From Pseudomonas oryzae (GTDB lineage Bacteria > Pseudomonadota > Gammaproteobacteria > Pseudomonadales > Pseudomonadaceae): 64,000 nt of DNA. Made by a program: the position numbers and the translations under genes. The DNA lies in assembly GCF_900104805.1 (NCBI RefSeq), contig NZ_LT629751.1, positions 2,647,001 through 2,711,000 on the forward strand. Direction: 5' to 3'. Position 1 is the first letter of the stretch. Each line of letters starts with the position of its first letter. The notes under the pieces are model-generated. The model was not told where the DNA came from and did not search any database. It saw nothing but the letters and a program-made list of their open reading frames with translations. Of the stretch, positions 16,654-25,212 are shown one piece after another.

Positions 16654-18819
16654 ATGCTCAAGCTCCTCCTGCGCAACCTGCTGCAGCGCCTGCTGCGGGT
16701 GCGCGTGCACGGCGATACCGACGTGTTCGCCAACCCGCGCACGCTGATCGTCGCCAACCACGAATCCTTCCTCGACGGCCTGCTGCTCGGCCTGTTCCTG
16801 CCGGTGGACGCCACCTTCGTGGTCCACTCGCAGATCGCCAGCCGGCCGCTGCTGGGTTTCCTGCTGCGCTTCGTGCCGCACCTGGCGGTGGACTCGACCA
16901 GCCCGCTGGCGATCAAGCAGATCGTCCGCCTGGTGGAGAGCGGCCGGCCGGTGGTGATCTTCCCCGAGGGGCGCATCACCCGCACCGGCTCGCTGATGAA
17001 GGTCTACGACGGCGCCGGCTTCGTCGCCGCCAGGACCGGCGCCACCGTGGTGCCGGTGCGCATCGACGGCGCCGCGCGCAGCTACTTCGGCCGTCTGGCC
17101 GGGGTCTACCCGCGCCGCCTGCTGCCGCAGGTCGACCTGTACGTGCAGCCGCCGCGGCAGATCGCCATGCCGGCGCTGCCCTCGGCCAAGCAGCGCCGCC
17201 GCCGCGCCGGCGAGCTGATGCGCCACATCCTGCTCGACATGCTGGTGGCCAGCCGGCCGCGACGCACCCTGTTCGAGGCCTTCCTCGACGCCCGCGCGGT
17301 GTTCGGCAGCGACTACCAGCTGGTCGAGGACGTGCGGATGGTCGAGGAGTCCTACGGCTCGCTGCTGAAGATGGCCCTCGGTCTCGGCCGCCTGCTCAGC
17401 CGCCACACCGCGCCCGGCGAGATCGTCGGCGTGCTCACCCCCAACGCCGCGCCGACCCTAGGTCTGGTGCTCGCCCTGTCGCTGAACGCGCGCATCCCGG
17501 CAATGCTCAACTACACCGCCGGCCGCGACGGCCTGCAGGCCGCCTGCACCGCCGCCGGCATCAGGACCATCGTCGCCTCGCGCACCTTCGTCGACAGGGC
17601 GCGCCTCGGCGGCCTGCTCGAGCAGTTGCCCGGCATCCGCGTTCTCTATCTGGAGGACCTCAAGGCCGAGCTGAGCCTCGCCGACCGCCTGTGGCTGCTC
17701 GCCCACCTGCTGCTGCCGCGGCGCGCCGCCGTGCCCCAGCAGCCCGACGATCCGGCGCTGGTGCTGTTCACTTCGGGTTCGGAGGGCAAGCCCAAGGGCG
17801 TGGTGCACTCGCACGACTCGCTGCTCGCCAACGTCGCCCAAGTGCGCGCGGTGGCCGACTTCACCCCGCTCGACAAGTTCATGATGGCGCTGCCGCTGTT
17901 CCACTCCTTCGGCCTGACCTGCGGCGTGCTGCTGCCGCTGGTGTCCGGCTGCAAGGTGTTCCTCTACCCCAGCCCGCTGCACTACCGCATCGTCCCCGAG
18001 CTGGTCTACGACCGCGACTGCAGCGTGCTGTTCGGCACCTCGACCTTCCTCGGCAACTACGCGAAGTACGCCCACCCCTACGACTTCGGCCGCCTGCGCT
18101 ACGTGGTGGCCGGCGCCGAGCGGCTCAACGAGGAGGTGCGCCAGACCTGGATCGACAGGTTCGGCATCCGCATCCTCGAGGGCTACGGCATCACCGAGTG
18201 CGCGCCGGTGGTGGCGGTCAACGTGCCGATGGCCTGCCGGCGCGGCAGCGTCGGCCAGTTGCTGCCGGGCATCGCCCATGAGCTGGAACCGGTACCGGGC
18301 ATTGAGCACGGCGGCGCCCTGCACCTGCACGGCCCCAACCTGCTCAAGGGCTACCTGCTGTTCGAGCAGCCCGGGGTGATCCAGGCCCCGCCGGCCATCC
18401 GCCCCGGCTGGTACGCCACCGGCGACATCGTCGAGCTCGACGACGACGGCTTCCTGCACATCTGCGGCCGCCTCAAGCGCTTCGCCAAGCTGGCCGGCGA
18501 GATGGTCTCGCTGGAGGTGGTCGAAGAGATCGCCGCCAGCGCCGCACCGGGCTTCGCCCACGCCGCCGCGACTCGCGGCGACGCCGCCAAGGGCGAGGCG
18601 CTGGTACTGTTCACCAGCGCCCCGCAGCTGGGCCGCGACGCCCTGCTGGCCGCCGCGCGCCGCCTGGGCGCCAGCGAGCTGGCGGTGCCGCGCGACATCC
18701 GTCATCTGGACGCTCTGCCGCTGCTCGGCACCGGCAAGATCGACCACGTCGCCCTCAAGCGTCTGGCCGAAGCCGCCGCCAGCCCACTCACCGTCGCCCG
18801 TCAGGACACCCCGACATGA
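16654..18819 (+). CDS. aas: Bifunctional 2-acylglycerophosphoethanolamine acyltransferase / acyl-ACP synthetase
   Basis: This 721-residue two-domain protein starts with a PlsC-like acyltransferase (about 1-190) holding the NHESFLD active-site box near 34 and FPEGRITRTG near 108. A long AMP-forming acyl-activating domain follows (about 215-715), with LFTSGSEGKPKGVVHSH near 370, GYGITECAP near 510 and GWYATGDIVELDDDG near 589. Aas re-acylates lysophosphatidylethanolamine at the inner membrane. Its last four bases overlap the next gene's ATG, so it is coupled to the LplT-PlsC fusion that would import lysophospholipid. Confidence 0.88.
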   Translation: MLKLLLRNLLQRLLRVRVHGDTDVFANPRTLIVANHESFLDGLLLGLFLPVDATFVVHSQIASRPLLGFLLRFVPHLAVDSTSPLAIKQIVRLVESGRPVVIFPEGRITRTGSLMKVYDGAGFVAARTGATVVPVRIDGAARSYFGRLAGVYPRRLLPQVDLYVQPPRQIAMPALPSAKQRRRRAGELMRHILLDMLVASRPRRTLFEAFLDARAVFGSDYQLVEDVRMVEESYGSLLKMALGLGRLLSRHTAPGEIVGVLTPNAAPTLGLVLALSLNARIPAMLNYTAGRDGLQAACTAAGIRTIVASRTFVDRARLGGLLEQLPGIRVLYLEDLKAELSLADRLWLLAHLLLPRRAAVPQQPDDPALVLFTSGSEGKPKGVVHSHDSLLANVAQVRAVADFTPLDKFMMALPLFHSFGLTCGVLLPLVSGCKVFLYPSPLHYRIVPELVYDRDCSVLFGTSTFLGNYAKYAHPYDFGRLRYVVAGAERLNEEVRQTWIDRFGIRILEGYGITECAPVVAVNVPMACRRGSVGQLLPGIAHELEPVPGIEHGGALHLHGPNLLKGYLLFEQPGVIQAPPAIRPGWYATGDIVELDDDGFLHICGRLKRFAKLAGEMVSLEVVEEIAASAAPGFAHAAATRGDAAKGEALVLFTSAPQLGRDALLAAARRLGASELAVPRDIRHLDALPLLGTGKIDHVALKRLAEAAASPLTVARQDTPT

Positions 18820-20693
18820 GCTCGTCCCTCGCCCTGCTCAGGGCCCGCCGCTTCGGCCCGCTGTTCGTCACCCAGTTCCTCGGCGCGTTCAACGACAACC
18901 TGTTCAAGAACGCCCTGGTGGTACTGCTGACCTTCCAGGCCGCGCAGTGGACCAGCCTGTCCATCGGCCTGCTCGCCAACCTGGCGGCGGGCCTGTTCAT
19001 CCTGCCGTTCTTCCTGTTCTCCGCCACCGCCGGGCAGCTCGCCGACAAGTACGACAAGGCGCGCGTGGCGCGCTGGACCAAGCTGCTGGAGATCGTCATC
19101 GTCCTGCTCGCCGGCGCCGGCTTCTGGACGCACAGCCTGGAGCTGCTGCTCGCCGCGCTGTTCCTGCTCGGCCTGCAGTCGACCCTGTTCGGCCCGGTGA
19201 AGTACGCCATCCTCCCCCAGCACCTGCACGAGGACGAGCTGGTCGGCGGCAACGCGCTGATCGAGGCCGGCACCTTCGTCGCCATCCTCATCGGCACCCT
19301 GGCCGGCGGCCTGCTCGCCGGGATCGAGGGCGGCAGCCTGTGGATCACCGCCGCCTGCCTGGCGGTGGCCGTGGTCGGCTACTGGGGCAGCCTGGGCATC
19401 CCGGAAGCACCGGCGCCGGAACCGCAGCTGAGGATCAACCCCAACCCGCTGAGCGAGACCTGGCGCAACATCGGCTTCGCCCGCGAGAGCCGCACGGTGT
19501 TCCTGGCGATCCTCGGCATCTCCTGGTTCTGGCTGTACGGCGCGCTGCTGCTCGCCCAGTTCCCGGCCTACGCCAAGGACGTGCTGGGCGGCAGCGAGAG
19601 CGGCGTGACCCTGCTGCTGGGCATCTTCACCCTCGGCATCGGCGCCGGCTCCATGCTCTGCGAGCGGCTGTCCGGCAAGCTGGTGGAGATCGGTCTGGTG
19701 CCGCTCGGCTCGATCGGCCTGACCCTGTTCGGCCTCGACCTGGCCTTCGCCTCGCCGGCCAGCCCGCCGCCGGCACCGCTGGCGCTGGCCGAGCTGCTGC
19801 AGGCGCCCGGCACCCTGCGCGTGCTGTTCGACCTGTTCGGCCTGGGCCTGTTCGGCGGCTTCTTCATCGTGCCGCTGTACGCGCTGATGCAGCTGCGCTC
19901 GGCCGCCGAGCACCGCGCGCGCATCGTCGCCGCCAACAACATCCTCAACGCGCTGTTCATGGTGGTCGGCGCCGGCGCCGCGGCCGGGCTGCTCGCCGCC
20001 GGGCTGTCGATCCCCGAGCTGTTCGCCGCCGCGGCGCTCATCAACGCGCTGGTCGCCGTGTACATCTACCGCCTGGTGCCGGAGTTCCTGCTGCGCTTTC
20101 TCGACTGGCTGCTGATCCACTCGGTCTACCGCCTGGACAAGCAGGGCGTCGAGCGCATCCCGCAGAGCGGCCCGGCACTGCTGGTGTGCAACCACGTCAG
20201 CTACGTCGACGCCCTGGTGATCGCCGCCGCCTGCCGGCGGCCGATCCGCTTCGTCATGGACCACCGCATCTTCCGCTGGCCGCTGCTGTCCTTCGTGTTC
20301 CGTCACGCCCGCGCCATCCCCATCGCCCCGGCGAAGGAGGACGCCGCGCTGCTGGAGCGCGCCTACGCCGAGGTGGCCAGCGCGCTGGAGGCCGGCGAGC
20401 TGGTGGCGATCTTCCCCGAGGGCCGGCTGACCCCGGATGGCGAGGTCGGCCCGTTCCGCCCCGGCACCCAGCGCATCCTCGAAAGCAACCCGGTCGAGGT
20501 GCTGCCCATGGCGCTGTCAGGGCTGTGGGAAAGCCCGTTCTCGCGCCGCGCCAGCTCCCTGTTGCAGCGCCTCGGCCAGCTGCATCCGCTGCGCCGCGTC
20601 GCCCTCAGCGTCGGCGAACCGGTGCCGGCAAACGTGGCCGAACCCCGGCTGCTGCGCCAGCGGGTGCTGGAGCTGCGTGGTACGGAGCAGTGA
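18816..20693 (+). CDS. LplT-like lysophospholipid transporter fused to a PlsC acyltransferase
   Basis: This 625-residue fusion carries about 400 residues of major-facilitator membrane helices, beginning with the LplT-like FVTQFLGAFNDNLFKNALV. A cytoplasmic 1-acylglycerol-3-phosphate acyltransferase domain (about 435-620) follows, with the CNHVSYVDAL catalytic box near 452, FPEGRLTPDG near 532 and intact His/Asp. It overlaps aas by ATGA. Together the pair would flip lysophospholipids inward and re-acylate them. Because Aas has its own acyltransferase domain, the operon encodes two, which is unusual relative to the E. coli lplT-aas arrangement. Confidence 0.85.
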   Translation: MSSSLALLRARRFGPLFVTQFLGAFNDNLFKNALVVLLTFQAAQWTSLSIGLLANLAAGLFILPFFLFSATAGQLADKYDKARVARWTKLLEIVIVLLAGAGFWTHSLELLLAALFLLGLQSTLFGPVKYAILPQHLHEDELVGGNALIEAGTFVAILIGTLAGGLLAGIEGGSLWITAACLAVAVVGYWGSLGIPEAPAPEPQLRINPNPLSETWRNIGFARESRTVFLAILGISWFWLYGALLLAQFPAYAKDVLGGSESGVTLLLGIFTLGIGAGSMLCERLSGKLVEIGLVPLGSIGLTLFGLDLAFASPASPPPAPLALAELLQAPGTLRVLFDLFGLGLFGGFFIVPLYALMQLRSAAEHRARIVAANNILNALFMVVGAGAAAGLLAAGLSIPELFAAAALINALVAVYIYRLVPEFLLRFLDWLLIHSVYRLDKQGVERIPQSGPALLVCNHVSYVDALVIAAACRRPIRFVMDHRIFRWPLLSFVFRHARAIPIAPAKEDAALLERAYAEVASALEAGELVAIFPEGRLTPDGEVGPFRPGTQRILESNPVEVLPMALSGLWESPFSRRASSLLQRLGQLHPLRRVALSVGEPVPANVAEPRLLRQRVLELRGTEQ

Positions 20694-20717
20694 GGGCGGC
20701 GCAGTAAGGACAGCGCG

Positions 20718-20960
20718 TCAGGCGGCGAACTGGCCGAGAGCGGCCATCATCGCCAGTGCCGCTACGGCGCCGCCGACGCACTGGACATAGATTTCCTCAC
20801 GGTGCCCGCTACGCCAGCCGTGGCGGGGATAGCGGCCGAGGGTGAACAACTTCACCCAGGGCCAGCCGAGCCAGTAGCACAGGGTGCCGAGGATCAGCTC
20901 GCCGACAAATTCGGCGAGAAGACGGGCCGCGAATGCCAGCAGTGCCAATAGCAAGTCCAT
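20718..20960 (-). CDS. Small two-helix membrane protein, unknown
   Basis: This 80-residue protein has an N-terminal hydrophobic helix (MDLLLALLAFAARLLAEFVG, then LILGTLCYWLGW), a basic middle (GRYPRHGWRSGHREEI) and a C-terminal helix (GGAVAALAMMAALGQFAA). It starts at an ATG at 20958-20960 and ends tail to tail with the transporter fusion. I do not recognise a named family. The length, hydrophobic pattern and good codon use make it a real gene. Confidence 0.65.
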   Translation of the reverse strand: MDLLLALLAFAARLLAEFVGELILGTLCYWLGWPWVKLFTLGRYPRHGWRSGHREEIYVQCVGGAVAALAMMAALGQFAA

Positions 20961-21057
20961 TGCTCAATCCTTCGCCATCAATGGCGCCTTCGCAGCGACC
21001 CGGTCCGCGCCCCGTGGCGCCTTCCGATCATCCGCGAGTCACACACGACAGACAACT

Positions 21058-21126
21058 CGCGCAGCGATTGCCCACCGCGGAGCAGTACGCCGGTGGACAA
21101 GGCTGCGCCGTTGTCCAGCCTACTTG
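21058..21126. repeat. Palindromic dispersed repeat, copy 1
   Basis: About 69 bases closely match copy 2 at 22218-22287. The core is GGTGGACAA-GGCTGCGCCG-TTGTCCAGC, a hairpin, preceded by a further arm TTGCCCACC. It ends in CCTACTTG, which contains the stop codon of the merR-like gene read from the other strand. Confidence 0.85.
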
Positions 21127-21692
21127 TCGGTCTTGACTCGCGACCAGCAGCGAATTCTTGCCACCTCCGCCGGATCGAGGCCAAGCAACTTCAGGAAGCT
21201 CGCATGCTGGTCAGGGTCTTCACGCTCGAACTCAATGTGCCACAGGTGCATTGCCTCTTCGTTGAAGCCTGCGCGCCGCAACAACTCGACCCACGACTCC
21301 TTGTCCCAGTGCTGCCGACCGTTGAGGACGTCGGGAGCCGCGAGCAGACGTGCGAGATCGCGCTGCTGCTTGCGGATACGCTGCACTTCCTGGCTGAGAC
21401 CGAGCAGACGCTTCTCCAGTAACGCCATAGGCCCGGTGCCTCCACGCGCGGCTGATTCCTCGGATGGCGAAAGGATGCTGCGTATGTCGGCTAACGCCAA
21501 ACCCGACTCGCGCAGACGACGGATAGTGAGCAGGCGATCCAGCTCGGACTCCCCATAGAAGCGGTAGCCGGCCGGGCTACGTCCGTGGGGAGCCAACAAC
21601 CCGATGGACTCGTAATACAGGATCGAGGAGCGCGCCAGCCCGACGCGTTTGGCGAGCTGGCCGAGCGTGAGCTTGCTGCGGGATTGGCTCAT
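21120..21692 (-). CDS. MerR-family transcriptional regulator
   Basis: This 190-residue protein has an N-terminal MerR winged helix (about 6-75: LTLGQLAKRVGLARSSILYY, then GYRFYGESELDRL) and a coiled-coil dimerisation helix (about 100-130). A C-terminal region has Trp-rich segments (WDKESWVELL, MHLWHIEFE) and lacks an evident metal-binding Cys set, so an organic or redox ligand is likelier. The ATG at 21692 overlaps the stop of the upstream unknown gene (ATGA). The stop codon lies in the palindromic repeat. Base composition is less GC-rich than the flanks, hinting at transfer. Confidence 0.85.
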   Translation of the reverse strand: MSQSRSKLTLGQLAKRVGLARSSILYYESIGLLAPHGRSPAGYRFYGESELDRLLTIRRLRESGLALADIRSILSPSEESAARGGTGPMALLEKRLLGLSQEVQRIRKQQRDLARLLAAPDVLNGRQHWDKESWVELLRRAGFNEEAMHLWHIEFEREDPDQHASFLKLLGLDPAEVARIRCWSRVKTDK

Positions 21693-22105
21693 AACGGCAG
21701 AGGCTGGCGGTCCGGTGCCGTGAAGCACTCCCGTGCCGCCTCCGAGTACAAGGTTTCGTCACTATAGTGGCGCACCAGAACGCGGCGCGCGTCACCGACC
21801 AGATCGGCGTTGGCGGCAAGGAAGTCAGGCCAGGAGAGTGCCCTGTTACTGGCGCCGCCATGCGCCATCAGACGTACCAGTGCTTCGGAAAGGGTCCGGT
21901 TGTACTTTTCCGGAACACCCAGACGCGTCGCCAGCCGGGCGATAGCGTTGCAGGTTTCCGCCACCGCATCCTCAAACGGACGACGCTGGAGCAGCAGCCA
22001 GGCGGCTCGCATGTGGCCGAGGTGATCAAAGCCGGCTGGCGGCATGCTGGAATCCAGAAAAGCCGCCAGAAACTGGTCGTCAGACATTGATTTCGGATCG
22101 CCCAT
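21689..22105 (-). CDS. Unknown 138-residue protein coupled to a MerR regulator
   Basis: The protein begins MGDPKSMSDDQFLAAFLDSS and is largely helical. It has conserved-looking polar positions (FDHLGHMRAAWLLL near 25, KYNRTLSEALVRLMAHGG near 70). His residues in the first motif and the KYNRT-type motif suggest a folded enzyme-like domain rather than a chance frame. The ATG at 22105 was chosen because the upstream in-frame extension enters the repeat. It is read first, then the MerR gene, with a four-base overlap. I recall uncharacterised homologues beside MerR regulators, but no function. Confidence 0.65.
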   Translation of the reverse strand: MGDPKSMSDDQFLAAFLDSSMPPAGFDHLGHMRAAWLLLQRRPFEDAVAETCNAIARLATRLGVPEKYNRTLSEALVRLMAHGGASNRALSWPDFLAANADLVGDARRVLVRHYSDETLYSEAARECFTAPDRQPLPL

Positions 22106-22217
22106 GGTCTGCTCCTGTGGAATGGGAGCGCCAAGCTTCGACCCTACTATAGTCGTCAGGTCAAGCCATGATGAGCCAAAGCAACGCAGGGTGAAGAAGG
22201 GGGTCCATACAGGGCAA

Positions 22218-22287
22218 CGCGCAGCGATTGTCCACCGTTGGGGCCGGACACAGGTGGACAAGGCTGCGCCGTTGTCCACCCTACTTG
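22218..22287. repeat. Palindromic dispersed repeat, copy 2
   Basis: This copy is in direct orientation relative to 21058-21126. TTGTCCACC (22229-22237) can pair with GGTGGACAA (22253-22261), which can instead pair with TTGTCCACC (22272-22280) around GGCTGCGCCG, giving alternative hairpins. It lies just beyond the nafY stop (22316), so it may end the rnf-nafY transcript. Confidence 0.85.
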
Positions 22288-22315
22288 CGGTCCATCAGCG
22301 CGCGCCCCGCGCCCC

Positions 22316-23035
22316 TCAGGCCAGCTCCTCCCCGTCCCATTCGAAGCGCACCCGCTGCTCGGCGCTCTTGCCGAGCAGCTTGGCCAGCCACGGCGGCGGC
22401 GAGCCGCCCATGACCCGCTGCAGCTCGGCCAGCACCGCCTCGGCGCGACCGCCGCCGGGCTTCTTCAGCGGGTGGATGCCGGCGCGCACCACCTTGGCCG
22501 CCGCCGGGCCGCCGATGGAGACCACGTAGAGTACCTGGCAGTCGCCGATCAGCTCGGCGCGGAAGGCGTTCTTGTCCTCGGCCTCTTCGGCCTCGAGAGT
22601 GGAACGGATGTCGACCAGGGTCTGCTCGCCGGCGCTGACCTGGTAGACCAGGAAGCGCAGGCAGGTGCCGAAGTGGCCGTCCAGCTGGGCGCCGTTGTTG
22701 GAGGCAATGGCCACGCGGATCGAGCCGGCCGGCACCGCGCTCAGGGCCACCGGCTGAGGCAGGTCGTCGGCGATGGTCTCACCCCAGAGGATGCGCACCG
22801 CTTCCTTGAGCGCGCTCATCGGCGTGTCGAGCAGGTCGACGTCATCCTCGGAGCCGGCCAGGCCGATCTTCAGGTCGGTGACCGTCACCCCCTGCAGGCT
22901 CTCCTCGGTGAGCGGGCCGTTGACCTGCTGGTGGAGGATCTCCAGCAGCTGGGCGACGCCGGTGTCGGGCAGGGCGCGGGCCGCCAGGGCGATGCGCAGG
23001 GCAGTTTCGCGGTTCATGGTTGCGGGACTGTTCAT
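22316..23035 (-). CDS. nafY: NafY (nitrogenase accessory factor gamma, NifY-like)
   Basis: This 239-residue protein closely resembles A. vinelandii NafY. It has an N-terminal helical apo-NifDK-binding domain (NRETALRIALAARALP; LTEESLQGV, KIGLAG) and a C-terminal cofactor-binding domain with the LDGHFGTCLRFLVY motif near 122, whose His is the known FeMo-cofactor ligand, then SIGGPAAAKVVRAGIHPLKKP. NafY binds FeMo-cofactor and stabilises apo-dinitrogenase. The ATG at 23035 begins MNSPATMNRET; a second ATG six codons on is possible. It is the last gene of the rnf operon, as in A. vinelandii. Confidence 0.92.
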   Translation of the reverse strand: MNSPATMNRETALRIALAARALPDTGVAQLLEILHQQVNGPLTEESLQGVTVTDLKIGLAGSEDDVDLLDTPMSALKEAVRILWGETIADDLPQPVALSAVPAGSIRVAIASNNGAQLDGHFGTCLRFLVYQVSAGEQTLVDIRSTLEAEEAEDKNAFRAELIGDCQVLYVVSIGGPAAAKVVRAGIHPLKKPGGGRAEAVLAELQRVMGGSPPPWLAKLLGKSAEQRVRFEWDGEELA

Positions 23036-23084
23036 GGTGCGGCTCCTCGACGACCGCCAGGTCGTCACTGCTCATCGATAATCG

Positions 23085-23489
23085 TCAGGCGTGGCCGGCC
23101 TGGTGCCCTTCCCCGCCGCAGGCGTGTTCGTCGTGCGGCGCGCCGGGCGGCAGGCTGCCGGCTAGGAAGGCCCTGACCGCCTGCAACGGGTCGCTCTCGC
23201 CGGTGGTGCGCAGGCTCACGCCGCGCTCGCCGAGGCGACGGATCACCCCGTCGCCGGCGCTGCCGGCGATGGCCACGTCCAGCGTGTGTAGCGGGTGGCG
23301 TTCGGGCTGCGCGCACACGTGCCACTCGTGCAGGCAGGCATGCTCGGCCAGCTCGAGATCGTAGGCCTCCTCCGGTGCTTCGCCGGGCCAGACGTCGAAC
23401 ACCCGCCAGCGCTGGGCCCGCCCGGCGTGTCCGGCCACCCGGCCGTCGCGGTCGATGGCCACGGCGATCAGTCGTCGGCTCTCACTCAT
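23085..23489 (-). CDS. NifX/NifB-type cofactor-binding small protein
   Basis: This 134-residue protein is built like a stand-alone NifX-type domain (dinitrogenase iron-molybdenum cofactor family). It shows RRLIAVAIDRDGRVAGHAGRA, then WRVFDVW, and a GDGVIRRLGERGVSLRTTGE end. Its C-terminal tail is rich in His with one Cys (HDEHACGGEGHQAGHA), suggesting metal or cluster binding. The ATG at 23489 lies downstream of rnfH in the same direction. In A. vinelandii a protein of this family sits in the same place. The role is inferred as cofactor or cluster handling. Confidence 0.75.
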   Translation of the reverse strand: MSESRRLIAVAIDRDGRVAGHAGRAQRWRVFDVWPGEAPEEAYDLELAEHACLHEWHVCAQPERHPLHTLDVAIAGSAGDGVIRRLGERGVSLRTTGESDPLQAVRAFLAGSLPPGAPHDEHACGGEGHQAGHA

Positions 23490-23539
23490 GTTCACAGCAC
23501 CTCGCAGCAAGGGGAAAAGACGCAGCCACGCGGGCGCGG

Positions 23540-23791
23540 TCAGTCATCGTCATCGTCGTCGAGCCCCCGCGTGATGCGCTGGTAGATCTCCACGCGGTCG
23601 CCGTCCTTCAGCGGGCTGTCCAGCTTGACGAACTTGCCGAACACGCCGACCTTCTGCTGCTTCAGGTCGATCTCCGGGCAGTAGCGCAACAGCCCCGACT
23701 GCTCGATGGCCTGCGCCACGCTGCTGCCCTCCTCGACCTGGCAGGTCAGCAGCAGCGGTCGGGGGGCGGCGTACACCACAGCAACTTTCAT
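23540..23791 (-). CDS. rnfH: RnfH, small ubiquitin-fold-like protein of Rnf operon
   Basis: This 83-residue protein of the RnfH family has a beta-grasp-like sequence ([20 protein letters not shown], then [24 protein letters not shown]). It ends in six consecutive Asp residues. The start ATG at 23791 has AGGAG at eight bases; a GTG three codons earlier would overlap that ribosome site. RnfH is usual in Rnf operons but its biochemical role is unsettled. Confidence 0.88.
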   Translation of the reverse strand: MKVAVVYAAPRPLLLTCQVEEGSSVAQAIEQSGLLRYCPEIDLKQQKVGVFGKFVKLDSPLKDGDRVEIYQRITRGLDDDDDD

Positions 23792-23813
23792 GGCACTCAC
23801 TCCTGGGCCGGGC

Positions 23814-24530
23814 TCATTGCAGGACGATCAGCTCGCCGTGGGACTGGATCCGCCGCTCGGCGCGGCGGCGGTCGAGCACGCGCTTGCCGGCCAGCAGGAA
23901 GCCCAGGACGATGAACGCCCCCGGCGGCAGGATGGCCAGCAGGATGCCCTGGAAGCCGGGCAGCACGGTGATCTCCAGCCACGCGAAGTGCGGGCCGAGC
24001 AGGGACGAGGCCTGGGCGAACAGGGTGCCGCTGCCGAGGATCTCGCGGATGCCGCCGATCAGCACCAGCACCCAGGTGAAGCCGATGCCCATGCCGGCGC
24101 CGTCGAGCATCGCGGGGAGCACCGGGTGCTTGAGGCTGAACGACTCGGCGCGGCCGAACACCGCGCAGTTGGTGACGATCAGGGCGATGAACAGGCCGAG
24201 CACCTTGTACAGCTCGTGCATCCAGGCGTTCATCGCCATGTCGATCAGGGTCACCACGCCGGCGATGACGGCGATCATCACCGGGTTGCGCACCTCGGGG
24301 GCGATGGTGTGGCGCAGCGCCGAGATGATCGCGTTGGTGCAGATCAGCACCAGGGTGGTGGCCAGGCCCATGCCCAGGCCGTTGGTGGCGGTGGTGGTCA
24401 CCGCCAGCGCCGGGCAGAGCGCGAGCATCTGCACCAGGGCGACGTTGTAGTCCCACAGGGCACTGGTGAAGTACTTCCAGGGACTGGCCGCTGCCGGCGC
24501 GCTGGCGGGAACGCCGCAACTGCTGCTCAT
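23814..24530 (-). CDS. rnfE: RnfE, Rnf complex membrane subunit
   Basis: This 238-residue inner-membrane protein has about six helices. Family motifs include [20 protein letters not shown] near 35 and [13 protein letters not shown] near 115; the latter's Cys is part of the membrane-embedded Fe-S site shared with RnfA. Rnf uses ion-motive force to drive electrons from NADH to ferredoxin or flavodoxin for nitrogenase. The gene overlaps rnfG by four bases (ATGA at 24527-24530). Confidence 0.93.
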   Translation of the reverse strand: MSSSCGVPASAPAAASPWKYFTSALWDYNVALVQMLALCPALAVTTTATNGLGMGLATTLVLICTNAIISALRHTIAPEVRNPVMIAVIAGVVTLIDMAMNAWMHELYKVLGLFIALIVTNCAVFGRAESFSLKHPVLPAMLDGAGMGIGFTWVLVLIGGIREILGSGTLFAQASSLLGPHFAWLEITVLPGFQGILLAILPPGAFIVLGFLLAGKRVLDRRRAERRIQSHGELIVLQ

Positions 24531-25210
24531 GGTTGGCTCTCCTGTTGTCTTGCGCGCAGGGGCACGGCCTGGCGGGCCTGGAACTGCAGGGCCTGCAGCA
24601 CGCTCCTGACCACAGCGCGCGGGGTGATGGTGGCGCCGGCGAACTGGTCGAACTGGCCACCGTCCTTCTTCACCTTCCACCTGGCCAGCGGCGTATTGGC
24701 CAGCGACAGGCCGTCGAAGGCCTTGATCCAGTCGCTGCGCGAGGCCTCGATCTTGTCGGCCAGGCCGGGGGTTTCCTTGTGCGCGAGCACGCGCACGCCG
24801 AGGATGCGGCCTTCGGCATCCAGGGCGATCAGCTGCAGGATCGGCCCGCCGTAGCCGACGTTGCTGACCTGGAAGGCCACCGCCACCAGGCGGCCGTCCT
24901 TGCGCGCCGGGTAGACTTCGACCGCACCCAGCTCGCCGTCCTGCACGGTGAAGGCATCCTGCAGCGGGTTGTTGTCGTACAGCGCCGCCGGCAGCACCTG
25001 GCGCAGCACCGCCAGGCGGTCCTCGAGCTGCTGGGCGGCGATCTGCCCGTGGGTCAGCCGGTCGCCGACCAGCAGCAGCACGGCGACCAGCGCGCACACC
25101 GCGGCCAGCGACAGGCCTTGGTACTCGATGCGCCCGCGCCAGCGCGCGAGCAGCGGCGGCGACGGCTGCGCGGCAGCCTGGTCCGCCGCAGTCACTGTGG
25201 TCTCGCTCAT
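24527..25210 (-). CDS. rnfG: RnfG, flavin-carrying Rnf subunit
   Basis: This 227-residue protein has one N-terminal transmembrane helix (about 33-50, [17 protein letters not shown]) and a periplasmic FMN-binding domain. The covalent FMN attachment motif appears as [12 protein letters not shown] near 190 (S/T-GAT-x-T pattern, with Ala in the first place). [11 protein letters not shown] near 143 is also typical. It is two bases downstream of rnfD and overlaps rnfE. It shuttles electrons within the Rnf complex. Confidence 0.92.
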   Translation of the reverse strand: MSETTVTAADQAAAQPSPPLLARWRGRIEYQGLSLAAVCALVAVLLLVGDRLTHGQIAAQQLEDRLAVLRQVLPAALYDNNPLQDAFTVQDGELGAVEVYPARKDGRLVAVAFQVSNVGYGGPILQLIALDAEGRILGVRVLAHKETPGLADKIEASRSDWIKAFDGLSLANTPLARWKVKKDGGQFDQFAGATITPRAVVRSVLQALQFQARQAVPLRARQQESQP

Positions 25211-25212
25211 GC

